Shown here: positions 17,016 through 26,329 of the stretch, piece after piece | How positions within the stretch are numbered: the first letter of the stretch is position 1 | Layout: each line of letters starts with the position of its first letter | Source of the DNA: Oscillospiraceae bacterium | Lineage (GTDB): Bacteria > Bacillota > Clostridia > Oscillospirales > Acutalibacteraceae | Direction: 5' to 3' | DNA: 64,000 nt | Assembly (NCBI GenBank): GCA_015066625.1 | Contig: SVOC01000007.1 | Coordinates: 49,304 to 113,303, forward strand | The notes under the pieces: model-generated | Told to the model about the DNA's origin: nothing | The model's database searches: none | Seen by the model: only the letters and a program-made list of their open reading frames with translations | Made by a program: the position numbers and the translations under genes

Positions 17016-18506
17016 ATGAACAACACCTTTTTCTGTGCAAGAGAAAACGGCAAGCTTCACCGCCCCAGAACAATTCTGACGGGCTTCGGCTTTATGGCTT
17101 CCTCTATTGCATGGGCAATCTATGACCCCTACATCACAAAAATTCTCGAAAAACTGCTTAATGCCTCCGCTACCATTACTCAGTGGAGTGCAGAGCTTAA
17201 CGAAATGTTCCCCGTTCTTGCAAAATTTGCAGAATCCCAGGGCGAGAACGTTGTTACCGAAGCAGGCGGCATTACCCTTGTTCCTCTGTTCATCGGTATT
17301 ATAATGACCTTCGATAATATTTTCGGCGTTATTTTCCAGCCCACCTTCGGCAAGCTGTCTGACAGATGCCACTCAAAGCTTGGCAAACGCCGTCCCTTCA
17401 TCGTATTCGGTGCACCTGCATCAGCATTTCTTTTTGCTGTTATTCCCTGGGTCGCCCTCAGCGGTTCCCTTCCCCTGACAATGCTCTTCATCATCCTTTT
17501 TGTTTTCTCAATGTCGCTGTGGAGAGCTCCCGTTGTTGCCCTTATGCCCGCCCTTACTCCTCCTGCTCTGCGCAGTGAAGGTAACGCAATTATCAACCTT
17601 ATGGGCGGTATCGGCAGTGCAATCGGTATGGTTGCAGGTACAATCGTAGGTGCAATTTACACTGCCTTCACAGGCGTTAAAATCACAACAGCCAACGAAC
17701 AGGTTGCATTCCCCTATGTTTTCCTTACCGGTGCAATCGTTATGGTTATCGGTATGCTTGTTATTCTGTTCTTCGTAAAAGAGCCTTCAAGCAAGCTTGA
17801 AGCAATTGCAGAGCAGAACAAAGCCGCAGATGCAGCCGCAAAAGCAAAGGCTGAAAAAGAAGCAAAGAAAGCCGCAAAGGCTGCACAGAAGGCACAGAAG
17901 CTTTCAAAAAGCGAAAGAAAGAGCCTTGTATTTATGCTTGGCGGTCTGTTCTTCCTTTTCTGCGGTACAAATGCAATCACAACCTTCTTTGCACTTTTTG
18001 CCGCCGAAGTTTTGGGCAAAACCACATCGGAAGCAACTATTATGACAACTCTCTTTGCCGTTTGCTCCGCAGCAGCAGCTATTCCTGCAGGCTATATGGG
18101 TAAGAAAATCGGCAGAAAGAAGACCATCCTTATCGGTCTTGTAGTGTTTATGGCAGTATTTGCCCTCTATGTTCTTACTCAGAGTATGGCACTTATCTGG
18201 GTTGCTCTTGTTCTCGGCGGTTTTGCAAATATGCTTATAACCGTTAACACTCTTCCCCTTGTTCTTGAAATCGGCGGTATTGATAAGGTCGGTACATTCA
18301 CAGGTTATTACTACACCGCAACATTCTCGGCACAGATTGCATCACCCATCATCTACGGTGTTGTTCGTATGCTTTCGGGCACATACCTTTCACTGTTTGT
18401 ATACAGCCCCATTATGTTTGTCCTCAGCATCCTTTGCATCCTCTTCGTTAAGCACGGCGAAGCTCTTCCCGAAGCAGTTGTAAAGGCTGCGGCTGAAGAA
18501 GACTGA
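17016..18506 (+). CDS. MFS transporter, SLC45/GPH-like (probable sugar symporter)
   Basis: Multiple TM segments; FGKLSDRCHSKLGKRRPFIVFGAP, SMSLWRAPVVALMPALTPPALRSEGNAIINLMGGIGS; Ala/Lys-rich cytoplasmic loop. Confidence 0.85.
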   Translation: MNNTFFCARENGKLHRPRTILTGFGFMASSIAWAIYDPYITKILEKLLNASATITQWSAELNEMFPVLAKFAESQGENVVTEAGGITLVPLFIGIIMTFDNIFGVIFQPTFGKLSDRCHSKLGKRRPFIVFGAPASAFLFAVIPWVALSGSLPLTMLFIILFVFSMSLWRAPVVALMPALTPPALRSEGNAIINLMGGIGSAIGMVAGTIVGAIYTAFTGVKITTANEQVAFPYVFLTGAIVMVIGMLVILFFVKEPSSKLEAIAEQNKAADAAAKAKAEKEAKKAAKAAQKAQKLSKSERKSLVFMLGGLFFLFCGTNAITTFFALFAAEVLGKTTSEATIMTTLFAVCSAAAAIPAGYMGKKIGRKKTILIGLVVFMAVFALYVLTQSMALIWVALVLGGFANMLITVNTLPLVLEIGGIDKVGTFTGYYYTATFSAQIASPIIYGVVRMLSGTYLSLFVYSPIMFVLSILCILFVKHGEALPEAVVKAAAEED

Positions 18507-18585
18507 TCCCGTCGGAATATAACTCCGTAAGGCATTCCGCAGCCTTCGGCGAAATTTTCCGACACAATTCATACATCCTTCTATA

Positions 18586-18626
18586 AAAGCAAAAGACATC
18601 GGTTCCGCACCGGTGTCTTTTGCTTT
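18586..18626. terminator. Hairpin, likely terminator of the MFS gene
   Basis: AAAGCAAAAGACA...TGTCTTTTGCTTT with CGG/CCG inner pairs. Confidence 0.75.
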
Positions 18627-18690
18627 GCAATATTGTATTTTTTTACAATATATGATACTATATTCCCATAAATACTCAGGGAGTGATTGA

Positions 18691-20220
18691 ATGTTTGCCC
18701 GCATAAACAGTATGGGTCTTTTCGGCATAGACAGCTACATGGTAGGCGTTGAGGTTGATTACGGCCAGGGTCTGCCCAGAATAGATATTGTAGGTCTGCC
18801 TGATGCCGCCGTTAAAGAGGCTCAGAACAGGGTTCGCTCCGCAATCAAAAACAGCGGTTACGACTTCCCCCAAAGCAGAATTACAATCAATCTCTCTCCT
18901 GCGGATATACGCAAGGAAGGACCCGTTTACGACCTGCCCATTCTCATTGCAATTCTGAAAGCAGGCAATCAGCTTCCCTTTGATATCGACGACTGTGCAT
19001 TTATCGGCGAATTATCCCTTGACGGACTTGTCCGCCACATCAACGGCGTACTGCCTATGGTTATCAGGGCACAAAAAAGCGGAATAAAACGTGTTTTTGT
19101 TCCTTCGTCAAACGCACTTGAAAGCTCCGTTGTTGAAGGTATTGATGTTTATGCGGTTGACACCGTAAGTCAGGTAATATCACATATCAAGGGTGAAACT
19201 ACCCTTGAACCCGTCAGATTCAGCCCTGATATGCAAAACCGTAACCAGGCTTACCTGCCCGATTTCAAGGATGTCATGGGCCAGATGGAGGCAAAATATG
19301 CGCTGGAAATTGCGGCGGCAGGCGGTCACAACATTATTATGGTAGGTCCTCCCGGTTCGGGTAAAAGTATGCTGGCAAAGCGTCTGCCCTCAATTCTTCC
19401 CGATATGACCTTTGAAGAGAGCCTGCGCACAACCGAGCTTTATTCTATAGCAGGTGCACTGCCCGAAGGTGTATCGCTTATTACGGAAAGACCTTTCCGT
19501 GCACCTCATCACACCGTATCCCCTGCAGGTCTTTCAGGCGGCGGTACAATACCCAGACCCGGTGAAATTTCACTTGCCCACAACGGCGTGCTTTTCCTTG
19601 ACGAGCTGCCCGAATTTTCGAGAGTTGCAATGGAGGTTCTTCGTCAGCCCATTGAAGACGGCAGGATTACCATTTCAAGAGCAAACGCTTCCTTCACATA
19701 TCCCTGCTCCGCAATGGTTGTGTGTGCAATGAACCCCTGCCCCTGCGGATATCTTGGTCATCCCAAGCGTGAATGTACCTGCCCCGAAGGCTCGGCAAGA
19801 CGCTATGTTTCCCGAATTTCAGGCCCTATGCTGGACAGAATAGATATACACATTGAGGTGCCGCCCGTTGATTTTGAAAAGCTTTCAAGCAAGGTGCCTT
19901 CCGAAAGCTCCGCCGAAATCAAAAAGCGTGTAAATGCCGCAAGAAAAATTCAGATTGAACGGCTTAAAGGCTCGGGAATCACCTGCAACGCAAAAATGGA
20001 TGCGGCAATGACCCGTGAATTCTGCCGTCCGACTGCGGATGCACTTGTTATGCTTGAAAGGATTTTCAACAAGCTTGATTTTTCCGCAAGGGCATATGAT
20101 AAAATTCTGCGCGTATCAAGAACGGTTGCCGACCTGGAAAACGCTCAGCACATCGAAGCTTCCCACATAGCCCGGGCGGTGCAATACAGAAGCCTTGACA
20201 GAAAGCTGTGGCACAGATAA
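18691..20220 (+). CDS. YifB/ComM family Mg chelatase-like AAA ATPase
   Basis: FGIDSYMVGVEVDYGQGLPRIDIVGLPDAAVKEAQNRVRSA, GPPGSGKSMLAKRLPSILP, PCPCGYLGHPKRECTC. Confidence 0.95.
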   Translation: MFARINSMGLFGIDSYMVGVEVDYGQGLPRIDIVGLPDAAVKEAQNRVRSAIKNSGYDFPQSRITINLSPADIRKEGPVYDLPILIAILKAGNQLPFDIDDCAFIGELSLDGLVRHINGVLPMVIRAQKSGIKRVFVPSSNALESSVVEGIDVYAVDTVSQVISHIKGETTLEPVRFSPDMQNRNQAYLPDFKDVMGQMEAKYALEIAAAGGHNIIMVGPPGSGKSMLAKRLPSILPDMTFEESLRTTELYSIAGALPEGVSLITERPFRAPHHTVSPAGLSGGGTIPRPGEISLAHNGVLFLDELPEFSRVAMEVLRQPIEDGRITISRANASFTYPCSAMVVCAMNPCPCGYLGHPKRECTCPEGSARRYVSRISGPMLDRIDIHIEVPPVDFEKLSSKVPSESSAEIKKRVNAARKIQIERLKGSGITCNAKMDAAMTREFCRPTADALVMLERIFNKLDFSARAYDKILRVSRTVADLENAQHIEASHIARAVQYRSLDRKLWHR

Positions 20221-20275
20221 ATAAATGTTGATAATTACCGAATTATATTGTATAATATATTGATACTTTTTGAAA

Positions 20276-20435
20276 GGATAGGCTCCGCCCATGACCTTCT
20301 TAAAGTGAAAAGTTAAAAGTGAAGAGTGAAGAGTTTCGGATAGGCTCCGCCTATGACCGATTATATAAATGGGTAAGGGCAAAGCCCTTCCATAACTATT
20401 CACTTTTCATTATTCACTATTCACTGTTTCAAAAA
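20276..20435. repeat. Short intergenic repeat-rich element upstream of sufC
   Basis: GGATAGGCTCCGCC(C/T)ATGACC at 20276-20296 and 20338-20358; AAAAGTGAAGAGT (about 20314) opposed by ACTATTCACTTTT (about 20396); internal hairpins ATAGGC-TCC-GCCTAT and AAGGGC-AAA-GCCCTT. Confidence 0.6.
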
Positions 20436-20462
20436 ATATATTTTTATATATGGAGAAATAAT

Positions 20463-21191
20463 ATGTTAAGACTTGAAAATGTATCTTTCAAGGTTGAGGC
20501 TGAAGGCTCAGTCCTTGAAATTATCGATAATGTCAGCCTTGAAGTACCCGACGGTGAATTTGTTGTCATCACGGGTCCCAACGGCGGCGGCAAATCCACT
20601 CTTGCACGCCTTATTATGGGCATTGAAAAGCCCACAAGCGGCAAGATTTATTACAACGATGTTGATATAACCGACCTTTCCGTAACCGAGAGAGCAAAGC
20701 TTGGCATCGGCTATGCATTCCAGCAGCCACCACGATTCAAGGGGCTTACCGTTCGCAGGCTTCTCTCCCTTGCAGCAGGAAGTGAGCTTCCCGTTGACGA
20801 ATGCTGCGGATATCTTACAAGCGTAGGTCTTTGCTCAAAGGATTACCTTAACCGTGAAATGGATTATTCCCTTTCAGGCGGCGAGGCAAAAAGGATTGAA
20901 ATTGCAACCCTTATGGCACGCAAGCTGGGTCTTGCAATTTTTGATGAGCCCGAAGCAGGAATTGACCTGTGGAGCTTTTCAATGCTTGTTGAATCCTTCA
21001 AGGCAATGAGCAAGGGCAGCCACAAAAGCGTTATCATCATCTCTCATCAGGAGCGTATTATGCAGCTTGCCGATAAGATGGTGGTTATTGCCGACGGCAA
21101 GGTAAGAGATACGGGCACAAAGGATGAAATCTTCCCCAGACTTATGGGCGAATTCAACGAAAACTGCGGTTTCAGAGGTAAGGAGGGTTAA
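20463..21191 (+). CDS. sufC: SufC-like ABC ATPase (Fe-S cluster assembly)
   Basis: GPNGGGKSTLARLIMG, YSLSGGEAKRIEIATLMARKLGLAIFDEPEAGIDLWSF; start ATG 20463 after GGAG. Confidence 0.87.
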   Translation: MLRLENVSFKVEAEGSVLEIIDNVSLEVPDGEFVVITGPNGGGKSTLARLIMGIEKPTSGKIYYNDVDITDLSVTERAKLGIGYAFQQPPRFKGLTVRRLLSLAAGSELPVDECCGYLTSVGLCSKDYLNREMDYSLSGGEAKRIEIATLMARKLGLAIFDEPEAGIDLWSFSMLVESFKAMSKGSHKSVIIISHQERIMQLADKMVVIADGKVRDTGTKDEIFPRLMGEFNENCGFRGKEG

Positions 21192-21194
21192 TCA

Positions 21195-22112
21195 ATGGAA
21201 AGAATAGACAGCCAGCTTCTTGAATCCGTTGCAGACCTTCACGAGGTACCTGCAGGAGCATATAATATCAGAAAAAACGGCGAAGGCTTTGCAAGGCAGT
21301 CCACCGCCAATATAGAAATCGTGTCAAAAACGGACAAGCCCGGCATTGACATCATCGTTGCACCCGGCACAAAAAATGAAAGCATTCACATCCCCGTTAT
21401 TATCACCGAAGCAGGTGTAAACGACCTTGTTTACAATGATTTTTACATCGGCGAGGATGCGGATGTGCTTATCGTTGCAGGCTGCGGAATTCACAACAGT
21501 GGTGACGAAAAGTCACAGCACGACGGTATTCACACCTTCCATATCGGCAAGAACGCCCGAATCAAGTATGTTGAAAAGCATTACGGTCAGGGCGACGGCA
21601 AGGGCGAAAGGATTCTCAACCCCGTAACCTATGTTGAGCAGGATGAAGGCTCCGTCTGCGAAATGGAAATGGTGCAGATAAAGGGTGTTGACTCCAGTAT
21701 CCGTGACACAAAAGCTCATCTTGCCGCAGGTGCAAAGCTTATTGTTACAGAGCGTCTGCTTACCCACGGCAATCAGTATGTACGCTCGGATATGGATGTT
21801 TACCTTGACGGTGAGGATGCTTCTTCACAGATTATTTCACGCTCCGTTGCCAAGGATAATTCAAAACAGATTTTCCATCCCAACGCCATCGGCAATGCAA
21901 AGTGCAGAGCCCATGTGCAGTGCGATTCAATTATTATGGACGATGCAACCGTCAGCTCAATTCCCGCAATCACCGCAAACTCGGCGGATGCGCAGATTGT
22001 TCACGAGGCGGCTATCGGCAGAATCAATAACGACCAGCTTATCAAGCTTATGACCTTCGGAATGAACGAAGAAGAGGCAGAGGAAGTTATTATTCAGGGT
22101 TTCCTTAAGTAA
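21195..22112 (+). CDS. sufB: SufB/SufD family protein (short, single SufBD)
   Basis: SufBD beta-helix style sequence: GDGKGERILNPVTYVEQDEGSVCEMEMVQIKGVDSS, AKCRAHVQCDSIIMDDATVSSIPAITANSADAQIVHEAAIGRINNDQLIKLMTFGMNEEEAEEVIIQGFL. Confidence 0.85.
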   Translation: MERIDSQLLESVADLHEVPAGAYNIRKNGEGFARQSTANIEIVSKTDKPGIDIIVAPGTKNESIHIPVIITEAGVNDLVYNDFYIGEDADVLIVAGCGIHNSGDEKSQHDGIHTFHIGKNARIKYVEKHYGQGDGKGERILNPVTYVEQDEGSVCEMEMVQIKGVDSSIRDTKAHLAAGAKLIVTERLLTHGNQYVRSDMDVYLDGEDASSQIISRSVAKDNSKQIFHPNAIGNAKCRAHVQCDSIIMDDATVSSIPAITANSADAQIVHEAAIGRINNDQLIKLMTFGMNEEEAEEVIIQGFLK

Positions 22113-22120
22113 AAAATAAC

Positions 22121-22148
22121 GCAGGTATCAATACGATACCTGCATTTT
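22121..22148. terminator. Intrinsic terminator after sufB
   Basis: GCAGGTATC-AATAC-GATACCTGC followed by ATTTTTATT. Confidence 0.85.
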
Positions 22149-22969
22149 TATTGCGTTCTCCGCCAGTGGAATAAATATTGCTGTGCGATACCCCGAACAC
22201 CGTTTGTGCATTCGGGCAAACCGTCGGGATACATTTCCGCCATAATACGCTTTACCCACACATCAACGGGAAATGCATCAACCTTACCGAAGCCGTAGAG
22301 AAGGGCGCACTGAGCAACCTTTTCGCCTACTCCCTTGATTTTTATAAGCTCATCTCTGCCCTCATCAAGACTTGCAGCATAAATCTTTTCAAAATCAATT
22401 TCACCGTTTGCAACCTTCTGAGCCGCATCAACAATATATTTTGCTCTGAATCCTGCCCTTATGGGTGCGATGCCCTCTGTTCCCGCCTCAGCTACCTTTT
22501 CGGGTGAAGGGAATGAATAATCATCACCACCCAGATGCTCACCCAGCAGTCGGCAGAGGCGGTCAATGATACCTTTTATACGGGGTATGTTGTTATTTGC
22601 GGAAATTATGAATGAACAGATTGCCTCCCAGGGCTCCTGCCTGAGAAGGCGGATTCCGCTGCATTCCTCAACTGCTTTTTTCAGGTGAGGGTCTGCCGAA
22701 AATCTTTCACAAAGTGCTCCGTAATCACGGTCAAGGTCAAAATAAGGCTTCCATATGTTTTCAAAATCTTCAGCATTTGTGCCTTTGAAGTTTATTTCAT
22801 CACCCTCCTGCACAAGCGTAAGCGGTCTGCCGAAAGCAACGCCGTGCCACTCATTTTCGCCGGTTTGTACCCATCGGAATGCCTGACCGCAATCGAGAGT
22901 CCGTGCAAGGTCAAAGCAGGAATTTTTTACTGATATCTCTTTTTCACAAGTCAGAATTTCAGTATTCAT
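22148..22969 (-). CDS. 8-oxoguanine DNA glycosylase (OGG1-like HhH-GPD)
   Basis: ARTLDCGQAFRW, EPWEAICSFIISANNNIPRIKGIIDRLC, IKGVGEKVAQCALLYGFGKVDAFPVDVWVKRIM; start set to Met 22969 with GGAG six bases upstream. Confidence 0.88.
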   Translation of the reverse strand: MNTEILTCEKEISVKNSCFDLARTLDCGQAFRWVQTGENEWHGVAFGRPLTLVQEGDEINFKGTNAEDFENIWKPYFDLDRDYGALCERFSADPHLKKAVEECSGIRLLRQEPWEAICSFIISANNNIPRIKGIIDRLCRLLGEHLGGDDYSFPSPEKVAEAGTEGIAPIRAGFRAKYIVDAAQKVANGEIDFEKIYAASLDEGRDELIKIKGVGEKVAQCALLYGFGKVDAFPVDVWVKRIMAEMYPDGLPECTNGVRGIAQQYLFHWRRTQ

Positions 22970-22998
22970 CACATTCTCCATTTTGTAATATTTTAGCA

Positions 22999-23170
22999 TT
23001 GTCCACAAAAAAGTTGCTATAAATCCAGCGACTTTTCTCGACATTTTGTAAAGTTTGTATAACCTTTGGTATATTCTTTTATAGAAAAATAAAGTTTTCC
23101 ACACTGATTTTTCCACAAAAACAAGGCTTTTCAGGGGGAGTTATCCCCCTTTTCCACACGGTTATCCACT
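22999..23170 (+). promoter_or_regulatory. Cluster of DnaA-box-like 9-mers
   Basis: TTGTCCACA 22999-23007, TTTTCCACA 23095-23103, TTTTCCACA 23109-23117, TTTTCCACA 23150-23158, TTATCCACT 23162-23170, all on the same strand. Confidence 0.45.
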
Positions 23171-23287
23171 TTTTCTGTGTGAAAAGCCGGCTATACAGTT
23201 TGTATATTTATCTTCCCGTTTTTGCAGAATAATTACACTTGGTTTTGCCAAAAATAACATAGAATTGCAGTGAAAGGGGAAGTATTT

Positions 23288-23560
23288 TTGATTAAAGGTG
23301 TTAACCGTCAGGTGGTTGAAATTTCGCAGACTCAGTGCGAATATTTTGAAAAGGTTCTGTTTTTCATAAAGCCCGAATATTCTGCCGTCAGCGAAGGTGA
23401 TTTGAGGGAACGAGCCTCGATTATTGCTCAGAGTGTGGGTATACCTCCTGCGGCAAGGCTGAGAAAAAGCAGAATCCGTCTTGCGCTGAGCATGAGTGCC
23501 GCCGCCTGTGCGGGTGCAGTAGTCAGCGGTACGATTTTTCTTCTGACCTCATTCTTTTGA
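23288..23560 (+). CDS. Conserved-looking small membrane protein, function unknown
   Basis: IKGVNRQVVEISQTQCEYFEKVLFFIKPEYSAVSEGDLRERA...C-terminal TM; TTG start 23288 after AAAGGGG. Confidence 0.6.
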   Translation: MIKGVNRQVVEISQTQCEYFEKVLFFIKPEYSAVSEGDLRERASIIAQSVGIPPAARLRKSRIRLALSMSAAACAGAVVSGTIFLLTSFF

Positions 23561-24187
23561 GCTTTTGCAGAAATTCTTCATAACGCATTCTGTGCACTTG
23601 GGTCTGCCCGAAACGCAGGTGTCCCTGCCGTGAAGCACACAGCGATGGCAGAAATCGTTGCTTTCTTCGGGAGGAAGAATCTCACGAAGCTTCATTTCCA
23701 CCTTGTAGGGGTCTTTTGTTGAAACAAGACCCAGAAGATTTGAAATTCTTATCAGGTGTGTATCCGCAACAACGGCAGGCTTGCCGTAAACATCGCCCAC
23801 AATAAGATTTGCGGTTTTTCTGCCTACTCCGGGCAGACTTGTCAGGTCTTCGATGTTATCGGGCACCTTGCCGTCGAAATCCGCAAGCATTTTTTGGCAC
23901 ATTCCGATTATATCCCGTGCCTTTGCCCTGAAGAATCCGCAGGAATGAATAATTTTCTCCACATCCGCAACATCTGCGGCGGCAAAATCTTCCATAGTTT
24001 TATATTTTGCAAACAAATGCGGTGTTACAAGATTGACCCTTGCATCTGTGCATTGCGCCGAAAGTCGGGTAGCAATAATCAGCTGCAGAGGGTTTTCTGC
24101 GTTCAGGGAGCATATGGAATCGGGGTATTTTTCTTTCAGTGCATTAACTGCAAGCAAAGCTCTTTCTTTATCTGTCATTTTTCGCAC
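23549..24187 (-). CDS. nth: Endonuclease III
   Basis: LIIATRLSAQCTDARVN, LTSLPGVGRKTANLIVGDVYGKPAVVADTHLIRISNLLGLV, C-terminal 4Fe-4S Cys cluster CHRCVLHGRDTCVSGRPKCTECVMKNFC. Confidence 0.95.
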   Translation of the reverse strand: MRKMTDKERALLAVNALKEKYPDSICSLNAENPLQLIIATRLSAQCTDARVNLVTPHLFAKYKTMEDFAAADVADVEKIIHSCGFFRAKARDIIGMCQKMLADFDGKVPDNIEDLTSLPGVGRKTANLIVGDVYGKPAVVADTHLIRISNLLGLVSTKDPYKVEMKLREILPPEESNDFCHRCVLHGRDTCVSGRPKCTECVMKNFCKSSKE

Positions 24188-24356
24188 CTCACATTCACAT
24201 CTGACAACAATTATATTATAATGAGTGAAAAATTTAAAGACATAATTTAAAATTACTGTGAATTTTCAGCATATACAAATAAAAACAGTTGATTTTGACC
24301 CGAAATTATGTTACGATAAATTACAACTGTTATTATATATAATAGGGGGATTACAT

Positions 24357-26288
24357 ATGAAAAACAAATTCACTGCAAGACTTTGCATCGTAATGTGCCT
24401 TGTTCTTGCAATTTCGTGCTTTACCGCTTGTAAGGTAAAGCCCGATAACGGTTCCACTACTACCCTTGCAGGTGACGATTGGCAGCCGGATTCAGGCTAC
24501 AACAAAGTTGTAATCAGCCAGGCTGAGCTTGTTGACCTTGTTGAGGATGCTCTTGGCACGGATATGCCTGAAAACTTCAACGGTGATCTTAATACTCTCA
24601 CTCCCGAACAGCTTGAAAAGGTTGAAAACCACGCTAAGGATGAGGGTCTTACCGTTGAGAAGGATCAGAACGGCGACACGGTTATCAAGAAGGAAGAAAT
24701 TCCCGTAACCGAAGCTCCCAAAGAAGAGGTTGAAGATCTTTTCAACAAGCTTTCAATCAAAGACCCCAGCAACCTTTCAAGCGAAGAATTTGAAGAGCTT
24801 TCAAAGGCTGCAGGCAGCGAAGGTCTTATTGTTCAGACAAAGCCCGACGGCGAGGTAGTTGTTGTAAAGCCTGTTACCACCACAAGAATCATCACTCAGG
24901 CTCCTGCAGAAACATCAAACAAAGTGAAGCCCCCCAAGACCACCAAGGGCACCACTTCAGTTTATAAGCCTCCCGTTCATCAGACAGCCGCACCTATGGG
25001 CACTTCAACAGAAATTACGGTTTCATCTCTTTCCGACGGCTGGATTACCAACTACGGCATCAAGGGTCACACTGTTTTGGTTGACAACGCAGTCACCAAA
25101 GACGGCGGCACCGTTGCGGTAGGCGTTACAACCGACGGCGGCGCAGGTACCGCCATTATCGTTAAATACAACGAAAAGGGTAAGGTTCAGTGGTCAGACA
25201 CCATTGAAGGCAACAATCAGGTTTCTCTCGACGGTGTTACCGTGCTTTCAGACGGCAGCATTGTTGCAGTAGGCTGTACTCTTGCAACAAATATTGCAAA
25301 CCCCGATGAATATGTATGCGACACAACCGTTGAAGGCGTTGTTGTGAAATATTCAAAGAACGGCGACAGACAGTGGCTGAAGATTGTCGGCGGCAGTGGA
25401 AGTGACATCTTCTATTCGGTTGAATCCACACCTGACGGCGGTTTTGTTGCAGGCGGTAAAACAACTTCAAAGGACGGCCACTTCTCAGGTCTCAGCGAGC
25501 ACAACACCAAGTCTTTTGTTGTTAAATTCGGTTCAAACGGCAACATTGAATGGAAAAACTGCCTTGCAGGTAAAATCCACTGCGCAGTCCGCAGTATAGC
25601 TGTAAACTCCGCAGGTGAAATCTTCACCGTTATGGAAAACAATAACAACGACGGCGATTTTGCACAGTTCAATCTTCCCGGAAACAAGAGAATGGGTGTT
25701 GTTGCAAAGTTTGGCTCAAACGGTAAGCTTCAGTGGGCAAAAGCTCTTTATGAAAGCGGCCTCACAAATATTCACGGCGTTACATACACCGATGACGGCG
25801 GCTGCGTTGTTGCAGGTCAGTATTCCGCAACGGCAAAGGAAGGTAACATCTACAGCTTCAAGAAAATCTTTAACGGCGGTACCGGCGGCACATACGACGG
25901 TGTCATCATTAAATATAAAGCAGACGGCTCGATGTCATGGATGACTCCCCTTATCGGCTTCGAAAGCGATTTCATCACCGATATCACAAGAATCTCAAAC
26001 GGTTATGCAGTATGCGGCTACTCCGCTTCATCAAACCGTGACTTCCAGGGTCTTGGCAAGGGCGATTACGATGCTTTTGTTTACACTCTCAACAAATACG
26101 GCGAGCTTGAAAAGATTCACACCTTCGGCGGTTCAGCTCCTGATAACGCAAGAACCCTTTGTGCAAGCGGCGATATGCTCTATGTAGGCGGTTCAACCAA
26201 TTCCACAGACGGTGCATTTGCAGGGCTTACACCTGCCGCCACAACAGACCTTGCAGCAGGCGTAATGCGTTGCTACAAACTCTCATAA
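24357..26288 (+). CDS. Lipoprotein with duplicated N-terminal module and beta-propeller-like repeats
   Basis: Lipobox CFTACK; Thr/Pro-rich linker; repeated GDGSIVAVG/GGFVAGG/VKFGSNGxxxW motifs; start ATG 24357. Confidence 0.75.
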   Translation: MKNKFTARLCIVMCLVLAISCFTACKVKPDNGSTTTLAGDDWQPDSGYNKVVISQAELVDLVEDALGTDMPENFNGDLNTLTPEQLEKVENHAKDEGLTVEKDQNGDTVIKKEEIPVTEAPKEEVEDLFNKLSIKDPSNLSSEEFEELSKAAGSEGLIVQTKPDGEVVVVKPVTTTRIITQAPAETSNKVKPPKTTKGTTSVYKPPVHQTAAPMGTSTEITVSSLSDGWITNYGIKGHTVLVDNAVTKDGGTVAVGVTTDGGAGTAIIVKYNEKGKVQWSDTIEGNNQVSLDGVTVLSDGSIVAVGCTLATNIANPDEYVCDTTVEGVVVKYSKNGDRQWLKIVGGSGSDIFYSVESTPDGGFVAGGKTTSKDGHFSGLSEHNTKSFVVKFGSNGNIEWKNCLAGKIHCAVRSIAVNSAGEIFTVMENNNNDGDFAQFNLPGNKRMGVVAKFGSNGKLQWAKALYESGLTNIHGVTYTDDGGCVVAGQYSATAKEGNIYSFKKIFNGGTGGTYDGVIIKYKADGSMSWMTPLIGFESDFITDITRISNGYAVCGYSASSNRDFQGLGKGDYDAFVYTLNKYGELEKIHTFGGSAPDNARTLCASGDMLYVGGSTNSTDGAFAGLTPAATTDLAAGVMRCYKLS

Positions 26289-26299
26289 AAATAAGCAAA

Positions 26300-26323
26300 G
26301 GGCTGACTCAATTGAGTCAGCCC
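26300..26323. terminator. Perfect palindromic bidirectional terminator
   Basis: GGGCTGACTCAATTGAGTCAGCCC followed by T-rich tract. Confidence 0.88.
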
Positions 26324-26329
26324 TCTTTT

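Noticed and set aside
20319-20462. N-terminal extension of the sufC ORF
   Set aside because: Reads through the intergenic repeat element; ATG 20463 has an RBS and starts the ABC domain
22970-23116. N-terminal extension of the 8-oxoG glycosylase ORF
   Set aside because: Lies in AT-rich DNA with DnaA-box-like motifs; internal Met 22969 has a GGAG at good spacing
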